From Geodermatophilus sabuli (GTDB lineage: Bacteria; Actinomycetota; Actinomycetes; Mycobacteriales; Geodermatophilaceae), in contig NZ_OBDO01000005.1 of NCBI RefSeq assembly GCF_900215145.1, positions 248,001 through 312,000 on the forward strand: 64,000 nt of DNA. Reading direction: 5' to 3'. The position numbers were made by a program, and so were the translations under genes. The notes beneath the pieces were generated by a model. It worked only from the letters and a program-made list of their open reading frames with translations, did no database searches and was not told where the DNA came from. This document shows, one piece after another, positions 17,742-25,062 of the stretch. Numbering within the stretch: position 1 is the stretch's first letter; each line of letters begins with the position of its first letter.

Positions 17742-19427
17742 TCAGTCGGCGGGCTCGTCGACCCAGTCGGGGCCGTTGACCTCACCGGGGCCGGCCAGGT
17801 CGTCGGCGTCGACGATCGTGTACGCGTAGCCCTGCTCGGCGAGGAACCGCTGCCGGTGGGCGGCGTACTCGCTGTCGAGGGTGTCGCGGCTGACCACCGT
17901 GTAGAAGTGCGCCTGCCGACCGTCGGCCTTGGGCCGCAGCACCCGGCCGAGGCGCTGGGCCTCCTCCTGCCGCGAGCCGAAGGTGCCCGACACCTGGACG
18001 GCGACGGCGGCCTCGGGCAGGTCGATGGAGAAGTTGGCGACCTTGGAGACGACGAGGGTCTTCAGCTCGCCGGACCGGAACGCGTCGAACAGCCGCTCGC
18101 GCTCCTTGTTGGTCGTCGACCCCTGGATGACCGGCGCGTCGAGGGCCTGGCCGAGCTCCTCGAGCTGGTCGAGGTAGGCGCCGATGACGAGCTTCTGCTC
18201 CTCGGGGTGGCGGTCGAGCACCCGCCGGATGACCGGCAGCTTGGACTGCGCCGTCGCCGCGATCCGGTAGCGCTCCTCGGGCTCGGCGACCGCGTAGGTC
18301 ATCCGCTCCTCGTCGTCGAGGGACACCCGGACCTCGATGCACTCGGCGGGCGCGATGTACCCCTGCGCCTCGATGTCGCGCCACGGGGCGTCGTAGCGCT
18401 TCGGGCCGATGAGGGAGAAGACGTCGTCCTCCTGGCCGTCCTCCCGGACCAGCGTGGCGGTCAGGCCGAGCCGGCGGCGGGACTGCAGGTCGGCGGTCAG
18501 CCGGAAGATCGGCGCGGGCAGCAGGTGCACCTCGTCGTAGACGATCAGGCCCCAGTCCTGCGCGTCGAAGAGGTCCAGGTGCCGGTACTCGCCCTTCCGG
18601 CGGGTGGTGATCACCTGGTAGGTCGCGATGGTGACCGGCCGGATCTCCTTGCGCTCCCCGGAGTACTCACCGATCTCGTCCTCGGTGAGCGTGGTGCGCG
18701 CGATCAGCTCCCGCTTCCACTGCCGCCCGGCGACGGTGTTGGTCACCAGGATCAGCGTGGTCGCCTTGGCCTCGGCCATGGCCGCGGCGCCGACCAGCGT
18801 CTTGCCGGCCCCGCAGGGCAGGACGACGACGCCCGAGCCGCCGGCCCAGAATCCGTCCACGGCCTCCTGCTGGTAGTCGCGCAGGTGCCAGCCGCTCTGG
18901 TCGAGGTCGATCGGGTGGGCCTGGCCGTCGACGTAGCCGGCGAGGTCCTCGGCCGGCCAGCCGACCTTGAGCAGCGCCTGCTTGAGCCGCCCGCGCTCCG
19001 ACGGGTGGACGACGACGGAGTCCCCGTCGATCCGGGCGCCGAGCATGGGGGCCACCCGCTTGCTGCGGATGACCTCCTCGAGCACCGCGCGGTCGGAGGT
19101 GGTGAGCACCAGCCCGTGCACCGGGTTGTTGGCCAGCGTCAGCCGGCCGAAGCGGTCCATGGTGTCGGCGACGTCGACCAGCAGCGCGTGCGGCACGGGG
19201 TACCGCGAGTAGCGCACCAGCGCGTCGACGACCTGCTCGGCGTCGTGGCCGGCGGCGCGGGCGTTCCACAGCGCGAGCGGCGTCACCCGGTAGGTGTGCA
19301 CGTGCTCGGGTGAGCGCTCCAGTTCGGCGAACGGGGCGATCGCCGCGCGGCAGTCGCGGGCCAGGGGGTGGTCGACCTCGAGCAGCAGGGTCTTGTCCGA
19401 CTGGACGATGAGGGGTCCGGAGTCCAC
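17742..19427 (-). CDS. DNA repair helicase XPB (bacterial type)
   Basis: About 561 residues. The N-terminal damage-recognition-like domain begins DSGPLIVQSDKTLLLEV, as in mycobacterial XPB. Motif I is LPCGAGKTL, motif II YDEVHLLPA, motif III LTATLVRED, and motif VI QRLGRVLRPK. Bacterial XPB is a 3'-5' DNA helicase with annealing activity, thought to act in repair. The second GTG was chosen because GGAAGG lies six bases upstream; the first (19433) would place it too close. TTATCT near 19503-19508 on the minus strand could be the -10. In mycobacteria its partner gene (here at 25.1 kb) is adjacent; here a catabolic cluster separates them. Confidence 0.93.
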   Translation of the reverse strand: MDSGPLIVQSDKTLLLEVDHPLARDCRAAIAPFAELERSPEHVHTYRVTPLALWNARAAGHDAEQVVDALVRYSRYPVPHALLVDVADTMDRFGRLTLANNPVHGLVLTTSDRAVLEEVIRSKRVAPMLGARIDGDSVVVHPSERGRLKQALLKVGWPAEDLAGYVDGQAHPIDLDQSGWHLRDYQQEAVDGFWAGGSGVVVLPCGAGKTLVGAAAMAEAKATTLILVTNTVAGRQWKRELIARTTLTEDEIGEYSGERKEIRPVTIATYQVITTRRKGEYRHLDLFDAQDWGLIVYDEVHLLPAPIFRLTADLQSRRRLGLTATLVREDGQEDDVFSLIGPKRYDAPWRDIEAQGYIAPAECIEVRVSLDDEERMTYAVAEPEERYRIAATAQSKLPVIRRVLDRHPEEQKLVIGAYLDQLEELGQALDAPVIQGSTTNKERERLFDAFRSGELKTLVVSKVANFSIDLPEAAVAVQVSGTFGSRQEEAQRLGRVLRPKADGRQAHFYTVVSRDTLDSEYAAHRQRFLAEQGYAYTIVDADDLAGPGEVNGPDWVDEPAD

Positions 19428-19545
19428 GGGCACCTTCCGGCAGCAGGCGTCCTGCCGACGGGCGCGGTCAGCAGGGGACGGGGTCACGAGACCACCGCCC
19501 AAAGATAACCGCGGCCGCCGACAGGACCTTCCCGTCGCGACGGCG

Positions 19546-20781
19546 TCAGGTGCGGGCCGGCTGCTCCAGCGGCTGTGGAGTGAACATCGGCGGCTCCTGG
19601 TCCGGCGTCAGGGCGGTCGGCCCGTACAGCCAGTCGACGAAGGAGTAGTCGTGCACGTCGCGGTGCCGCAGCAGCTCGTTGCGCGCCTCGCGCGGGCCGT
19701 CGGTGAGGTGCCACAGCTCGCCCCACGCGCGGGCGGTGGTGAGCACCCGCCGGCAGTGCTCCGGGCGCACCGCGTTGTAGGCCGCCAGCGCGGCGTCCCA
19801 GTCCAGGCCGCCGGCGGCCAGCTGCGCCCCGACGTGCTCGGACAGGACCCACGCGTCCTCGATGGCCATGACCGCCCCCTGCGCCAGGTACTGCAGCGGC
19901 GGGTGGGCGGCGTCCCCGGTCAGTGCGAGGCGCCCCTGGACCCAGTTCATGATCGGCTCGCGGTCGAACATCCGCCACCAGCGGTCGCGCCACATCAGCG
20001 GCAGGCCCGCCCGGACCTGGTCGCAGGTGTCGGTGAACGCCGCGTCGAGCTCGTCGGGGGTGCCCCAGTCCTCCTGGCCGGCGAGCGCCTTGGGCGACCG
20101 GAACACCGCCACCTGGTTGAACATCTCACCCTGACGCAGCGGGTACTGCACGAAGTGGCAGTGCGGCCCGACGTAGACCACGACGTCGGACATCGAGACG
20201 TCCATCGAGGCGACCTGCTCGGCGGGGATCGCCCCGCGGTAGGCCACGTAGGCCGAGCTGACCGGCTCGTCGTCGCTGATCAGCGGCCGGGCCACCGAGT
20301 ACAGGCCGTCGGCGGCGAGGACGACGGGGGCGACCTCGCGGCCCCCCTGGTGGACGACGGCGACGCCGTCGTCCACGTGCTCGTAGGCGGTCACCGCCAC
20401 GTTGTTGACCAGGTCGACGCCGGCGCGGCGGCAGGCTCGCAGCAGGGTGCCGTGCAGGTCGCTGCGGTGGATGACGACGTACGGCGAGCCGTAGCGCTCC
20501 CGCGCGTCGGAGAGGTCCAGGCGGGTGAGCACCGTGCCGTCGACGGCGTCCTTCATGACGAGGTTCTCCGGCCGCACTCCGAGGCTCAGCACCTCCTCGA
20601 GCAGGCCCCAGGACTCGAGGATCCGCGTGCAGTTCGGGGCGATCTGCAACCCCGCGCCGACCTCGCCGAACTCCGGCGCGCGCTCGAGCACGCGCACCCG
20701 CAGCCCCTTCTGGGTCAGCGCCAGGGCGTTGGCCAGGCCGCCGATGCCGCCGCCGACGACCAGGACGTCGACGTCGCTCAC
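19546..20781 (-). CDS. FAD-dependent 3-hydroxybenzoate 6-hydroxylase (probable)
   Basis: A 411-residue flavoprotein monooxygenase. GGGIGGL near residue 10 binds the FAD ADP moiety, and GDAAHPPLQYLAQGA near residue 290 binds the FAD ribityl/phosphate. It belongs to the salicylate-hydroxylase-like class A group. Because it is the third gene of an operon with gentisate dioxygenase and a fumarylpyruvate hydrolase, the most likely reaction is 3-hydroxybenzoate + NAD(P)H + O2 to gentisate. Salicylate 1-hydroxylase is the main alternative but would give catechol, which no neighbour uses. The GTG overlaps the upstream stop by four bases (GTGA). Confidence 0.85.
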   Translation of the reverse strand: MSDVDVLVVGGGIGGLANALALTQKGLRVRVLERAPEFGEVGAGLQIAPNCTRILESWGLLEEVLSLGVRPENLVMKDAVDGTVLTRLDLSDARERYGSPYVVIHRSDLHGTLLRACRRAGVDLVNNVAVTAYEHVDDGVAVVHQGGREVAPVVLAADGLYSVARPLISDDEPVSSAYVAYRGAIPAEQVASMDVSMSDVVVYVGPHCHFVQYPLRQGEMFNQVAVFRSPKALAGQEDWGTPDELDAAFTDTCDQVRAGLPLMWRDRWWRMFDREPIMNWVQGRLALTGDAAHPPLQYLAQGAVMAIEDAWVLSEHVGAQLAAGGLDWDAALAAYNAVRPEHCRRVLTTARAWGELWHLTDGPREARNELLRHRDVHDYSFVDWLYGPTALTPDQEPPMFTPQPLEQPART

Positions 20782-21635
20782 GAGGAGACCTCCGCGGCGG
20801 TGAGGTCGTCGACCACGGTGTTCTCGCAGCGGCCGAGGCCGGCGATCTCGGTGGTCACGACCTGCCCGGCGGACAGGTAGCGGGCGGGCTTGCGGGCGTG
20901 CCCGACCCCGCCGGGGGTGCCGGTGGCGATGACGTCGCCGGGGCGGAGCGTGATCATGGTGGAGACGTACTCGACCAGGGCGACCGGGTCGAAGAGCAGG
21001 TCACCGGTGGTGTCCTTCTGCACGGTCTCGCCGTCGATCCGGGTGCTGACCTCCAGCGTGGGCCGCACGCCGCCGGGCAGCTCGTCGGGGGTGACGAGGT
21101 AGGGGCCCAGCGGGGTGGTGGCCTCCCAGTTCTTGCCCTGCAGCCACTCGCGGGTGCGGAACTGCCAGTCGCGGCAGGTGATGTCGTTGAGCACCGCGAA
21201 GCCGGCGATGGCCCTCTCGGCCTCGACGCCCCTCGCCCGGCGGACCGGGGCGCCGATGACGACGGCGAGCTCGCACTCCCAGTCGAACTCGTCGGTCTCC
21301 GGGGGCTTGACGATGTCGTCGTTCGCGCCGACGAGGGTGTCGGCGTACTTGGAGAACAGCGTCGGGTACTCGGGGAGATCCCGGCCCATCTCGAGGATGT
21401 GGTTGCGGTAGTTCAGCCCGACGCAGACGACCTTGCCCGGCCGGGGGACGACGGGGGCGTAGGCGGCGCCGCGGACCTCGGCCACGTGCCCGGTGGCGGC
21501 CGCGGCGCGCTCCTCCCAGCCGGAGGTGGCCAGGAACTCGCCGAGGTCGGCGGCGCCGAGGTCGACGAGGTGGTCGTCGTCGACCCGGACGGCGCGGGTG
21601 CGGCCCTCCAGGGTGCGGATGGTGGCCAGCTTCAT
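20778..21635 (-). CDS. fumarylpyruvate/fumarylacetoacetate hydrolase family
   Basis: A 285-residue protein with the FAH catalytic core: GLNYRNHILEMG, then EFDWECELAVVIG (metal-binding Glu and Asp positions), and TGTPGGVGHARKP near the C-terminus. In gentisate catabolism such enzymes split fumarylpyruvate (or maleylpyruvate) to fumarate (or maleate) and pyruvate. The ATG overlaps the gentisate dioxygenase stop (ATGA), and its own stop overlaps the hydroxylase start, so the three genes are tightly coupled. Whether it acts on the cis or trans isomer cannot be seen; this matters because no isomerase gene lies in the operon. Confidence 0.9.
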   Translation of the reverse strand: MKLATIRTLEGRTRAVRVDDDHLVDLGAADLGEFLATSGWEERAAAATGHVAEVRGAAYAPVVPRPGKVVCVGLNYRNHILEMGRDLPEYPTLFSKYADTLVGANDDIVKPPETDEFDWECELAVVIGAPVRRARGVEAERAIAGFAVLNDITCRDWQFRTREWLQGKNWEATTPLGPYLVTPDELPGGVRPTLEVSTRIDGETVQKDTTGDLLFDPVALVEYVSTMITLRPGDVIATGTPGGVGHARKPARYLSAGQVVTTEIAGLGRCENTVVDDLTAAEVSS

Positions 21636-22780
21636 CGGTCGGTTCCTCCCACGGAGACGCGGTCCAGGTGCAGTGCCTCGAAGATCGGGGTGTCGCTGAA
21701 CCGGAACAGGTCCAGCGCGCCGGAGTCGGAGTCCGACGGCGAGGCCTCCGAGCGCACCGACAGCGGCTCCCACGACGGGACGACGAACAGGTCGCCGCGC
21801 TCGACCCGCCAGGAGACCTCCCCGACGGTGACCGTGCCGGTGCCGTCGAAGACCTGGAACACCGAGGAGCCGGCCTCGCGGCGGGGCGCGGTCTCGGCCC
21901 CGCTGCGCACGCGGTGCATCTCCGCGCGGATGGTCGGCAGCACGTCGCCGCCGGTGGTCGGGTTGGTGTAGCGGACGGCGGCGTGCCCGGGCTCGACGGT
22001 GCCGGCGTGACCCTCGGCCTCGAGCTCCAGCTGGTCGGTCAGCGCGGCGTCGGTGTCGACCCAGCGGTAGTTCAGCAGCGGGGTGCCGACCGTCGCGCCG
22101 GGTGCGGACACCGGGCGCAGGCCGGGGTGGCCCCACAGCCGCTGCGAGCGGGACCGCTCGGGGGTGGTGTGCTCGGCGTCGCTGATCTGCTCGCGGCCGA
22201 ACTCGAAGAACTGCGACTCCGTCGCGTACTGGAACGGGATGTCGAGGCCGTCGATCCAGGCCATCGGCTTCTCGGCGGCGTTGTGGTGGGCGTGCCAGTT
22301 CCACCCGGCCTGCGGGAGGAAGTCGCCGCGGTTCATCGGGACCGGATCGCGGCCGACGACGGTCCACACGCCCTCGCCCTCGACGACGAAGCGGAAGGCG
22401 TTCTGCGTGTGCCGGTGCTCGGGGGCGTCCTCGCCCGGCATCAGGTACTGGATCGCGGCCCACAGGGTCGGGGTGGCGTACGGCTTGCCGCCGAGGGAGG
22501 GGTTGGCCAGCGCGATGGCGCGGCGCTCACCCCCGCGCCCGACCGGGACCAGCGAGCCGGCGCGGTCGGCCAGCTCCAGCAGGTTCTGCCACCGCCACAC
22601 GTGCGGAACGGCCTTGGACCGCGGGTGCGCCGGCATGAGGTCGCCGATCTCGGTCCACAGCGGGACGAGCAGCTCCTTCTCGAAGCCGCGGTACAGCTCC
22701 TCGAGCGCGGGCGAGGGGGCCGGCTGGCCGGGGGCGTCGACCGCGGTCAGCGAGACCGGGGAGGTGAGTTGCTGGGTCAT
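21632..22780 (-). CDS. gentisate 1,2-dioxygenase
   Basis: A 382-residue bicupin. The N-terminal cupin has the iron ligands in PEHRHTQNAFRFVVEGEG and GWNWHAHHN; the second cupin (FDGTGTVTVGEVSW) lacks a full ligand set, as in the family. It is a non-heme Fe(II) ring-cleaving enzyme converting gentisate to maleylpyruvate. The second ATG (MTQQLTSP) is preferred: GGAGGA is nine bases before it but abuts the first ATG. It is the first gene of the leftward operon and is divergent from an IclR regulator, the probable controller. Confidence 0.92.
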   Translation of the reverse strand: MTQQLTSPVSLTAVDAPGQPAPSPALEELYRGFEKELLVPLWTEIGDLMPAHPRSKAVPHVWRWQNLLELADRAGSLVPVGRGGERRAIALANPSLGGKPYATPTLWAAIQYLMPGEDAPEHRHTQNAFRFVVEGEGVWTVVGRDPVPMNRGDFLPQAGWNWHAHHNAAEKPMAWIDGLDIPFQYATESQFFEFGREQISDAEHTTPERSRSQRLWGHPGLRPVSAPGATVGTPLLNYRWVDTDAALTDQLELEAEGHAGTVEPGHAAVRYTNPTTGGDVLPTIRAEMHRVRSGAETAPRREAGSSVFQVFDGTGTVTVGEVSWRVERGDLFVVPSWEPLSVRSEASPSDSDSGALDLFRFSDTPIFEALHLDRVSVGGTDR

Positions 22781-22931
22781 GGCGGGCATTCCTCCGATAC
22801 GGCGTTGTCCGGTGGACAGGGGCCTCGATCCAGGCCGGGGACCCGCCGCGCGGCGGCGCGGGTCTCCGCACGGGTGGGCGTCACCGTCGAGAGTGCCCCT
22901 GTGTTCTGCAGCACGCCCATACAATTCTGAT
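22781..22931. promoter_or_regulatory. divergent control region, gentisate operon / IclR
   Basis: This 150-base region holds the promoters of both transcripts. On the plus strand, TACAAT (22920-22925) lies six bases before the IclR GTG, predicting a leaderless message. An IclR operator is expected here; GTGTTCTGCAGCAC (22901-22914) is an imperfect dyad and a candidate site, weakly supported. Confidence 0.5.
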
Positions 22932-23708
22932 GTGAAGAACCGTCCGTCCTACGCGATCGCCAGCGTCGACCACGCCCTGCAGCTGGCGACGGCGCTCCAG
23001 GTGGAGGGCTCCCTCAGCGTCAGCGAGGCGGCCGAGCGGCTGGGGGTGGCCCGCTCCACCGCCCACCGGCTGCTGGCGATGCTGGTCTACCGCGACTTCG
23101 CCGCGCAGGACGGTGACCGGCGCTACGTCGCCGGCCCGGTCCTCTCCCTCGGCGCCCACTCCCAGTCCCGGACCGCGCTCCTCCGCACCCTCGGCCTCCC
23201 GCACCTGGAGGCGCTGGTGGAGCGGGTCGGGGAGACGGCGAACCTGCAGATCCTGGCCGGGGACCACGTGCGGTTCATCGGGTCGGTGGAGTGCAAGCAG
23301 GCCCTGCGCGTGGGCGACCGCGAGGGCATGGTGTTCCCCGCCCACCTGACCTCCGGCGGCAAGCTCATGCTCGCCGACCTGCCCGAGGAGCAGCTCGACG
23401 CCTTCTACGCCGAGGAGAAGTGGGCCGATCGTCCCGGGGAGCGGCCGGACGTGGCCGCCCTGCGCCGGGAGCTCCGGACGGTCCGCGAACGCGGGTTCGC
23501 CATCAACGCCGGGCGTACCGAGACCGGCCTCACCGCGATCGGGCGGGCGCTGCGACCCGACGGCGGCCGGGCCGAGGCCGCCATCTCGGTGTCCCTGCCC
23601 ACGGTCCGGTTCTCCGAGGAGAAGCTGCCGCACCTGGTCGCCGCGCTGGCCCTCACCGCACGGGACATCGAGCAGGACCTGGTGCGGGCGCTCGCCCGCG
23701 GCGCCTGA
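22932..23708 (+). CDS. IclR-family transcriptional regulator
   Basis: A 258-residue protein with an N-terminal winged helix-turn-helix (SVSEAAERLGVARSTAHRLLAML, about residues 30-50) and a C-terminal effector-binding GAF-like domain (SGGKLMLADL through INAGRTETGLTAIG). IclR proteins often control aromatic catabolism and sense pathway substrates. It is divergent from the gentisate operon, so it most likely regulates it in response to gentisate or 3-hydroxybenzoate; activation or repression is unknown. The GTG start follows a near-consensus TACAAT hexamer by six bases, so translation is probably leaderless. Confidence 0.9.
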   Translation: MKNRPSYAIASVDHALQLATALQVEGSLSVSEAAERLGVARSTAHRLLAMLVYRDFAAQDGDRRYVAGPVLSLGAHSQSRTALLRTLGLPHLEALVERVGETANLQILAGDHVRFIGSVECKQALRVGDREGMVFPAHLTSGGKLMLADLPEEQLDAFYAEEKWADRPGERPDVAALRRELRTVRERGFAINAGRTETGLTAIGRALRPDGGRAEAAISVSLPTVRFSEEKLPHLVAALALTARDIEQDLVRALARGA

Positions 23709-23722
23709 CGACGGGAGCCGGG

Positions 23723-25009
23723 TCAGCGCCAGTCGCGCAGCCGCAGCGGCGCCTCGTCGCCACCGGGACGCCGCACCAGCACCTGGTTGACGCCCATCAG
23801 GCCGCGCTCGAACGCCAGCGCGCAGGCCGCCATGTACAGCCGCCAGACCCGGGCGCGGCCCTCGGTGCTGGTCCCGACGGCGGCGTCCCAGTGCTTCTCC
23901 AGCCGCTCGACCCAGGCGCGCAGCGTCAGCGCGTAGTGCCGGCGCAGGGCCTCGACGTCGAGCACCTCCAGGCCGCCGGACTCCAGGGCCGTGACGGTGC
24001 CGGCGAGGCTCTGCAGCTCCCCGTCGGGGAAGACGAACCGGGTGATGAAGGTGTCGGGGTCCCGGTCGGTGGTCGCCTCGTCGTTCCCGGCGATGGCGTG
24101 GTTGAGCAGCCGGCCACCCGGGCGCAGCAGGTCGTGGAGGGCGCGGACGTACCCCGGCATGCCCCCGGCGCCGACGTGCTCGGCCATGCCGATGGAGCTG
24201 ATCGCGTCGAAGGGCCCGTCGGTCACGTCGCGGTAGTCCTGGACGCGGATCTCGACCCGGTCGCCGAGCCCGGAGTCGGCCACCCGCGCGCGGGCGAGCT
24301 CGGCCTGCGCCGGGGAGAGGGTGACCCCGACCACGGAGGCCCCGTACTGCCCGGCGGCGTGCAGCGCGAGGCTGCCCCAGCCGCAGCCGACGTCGAGCAG
24401 CCGCGTTCCCGGGGTGAGCCCGAGCTTGCGGCAGACCAGGTCGAGCTTGGCCTCCTGGGCGGCGTCCAGGCCGGTGGCGGGGGACTCCCACACCGCGCAG
24501 GAGTAGACCATCGTCGGGCCCAGCACCAGCCGGTAGAAGTCGTTGCTGATGTCGTAGTGGTGGGTGATCGCGGCGGCGTCCCGGGCGCGGGTGTGCCGGC
24601 GGCCGAACCGGCGCAGCCGCACCTCCTCCGGCGGCGGCGCCGGCGCCGGGCCGAGGGCACCCAGCCGGGCGGCGGCGCGGAGCAGGTCGAGCCGCTCGCG
24701 CACGGTCGCGGCGGGGGATGCGTGGCGGGAGGCCAGCCGCCCGGCGGAGGTCAGGGCCTCCAGGGTGGCGAAGACGTCGCCCTCCATGTCGAGCTCACCG
24801 GCGACGTAGGCGCGGCCCAGCCCCAGCTCGCCCGGCGACCAGGCCAGCCGCCGCAGCGCCCGGCGCGACCGGACGGCGACCACGGGTGCCCCCTCGGGCC
24901 CGGCCACCGAGCCGTCCCAGGTACGGAGCCGGACCGGCAGTTCCCCGACCCCCAGGACGCCCCGCAGCGCCGTGACCAGGGTGGTGGCGGTGCTCTCCTC
25001 GCTCCCCAT
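23723..25009 (-). CDS. cyclopropane-fatty-acyl-phospholipid synthase family methyltransferase
   Basis: A 428-residue protein. The CFA signature AITHHYDISNDFYRLVLG is near residue 145, the SAM-binding LLDVGCGWGSLAL near 205, and GMAEHVG near 270. Such enzymes methylenate or methylate unsaturated acyl chains in membrane lipids using S-adenosylmethionine; in actinobacteria they can also make branched tuberculostearic-type acids. The conserved active-site region is present, so a functional enzyme is likely. It is convergent with the IclR gene, 14 bases apart, and lies in the block separating XPB from its usual partner. Confidence 0.88.
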   Translation of the reverse strand: MGSEESTATTLVTALRGVLGVGELPVRLRTWDGSVAGPEGAPVVAVRSRRALRRLAWSPGELGLGRAYVAGELDMEGDVFATLEALTSAGRLASRHASPAATVRERLDLLRAAARLGALGPAPAPPPEEVRLRRFGRRHTRARDAAAITHHYDISNDFYRLVLGPTMVYSCAVWESPATGLDAAQEAKLDLVCRKLGLTPGTRLLDVGCGWGSLALHAAGQYGASVVGVTLSPAQAELARARVADSGLGDRVEIRVQDYRDVTDGPFDAISSIGMAEHVGAGGMPGYVRALHDLLRPGGRLLNHAIAGNDEATTDRDPDTFITRFVFPDGELQSLAGTVTALESGGLEVLDVEALRRHYALTLRAWVERLEKHWDAAVGTSTEGRARVWRLYMAACALAFERGLMGVNQVLVRRPGGDEAPLRLRDWR

Positions 25010-25062
25010 GGCCAGCCAGGGTGGCCGCCGGCCGCCCGATGATCAAGCGGTTCCCGCGCAGG

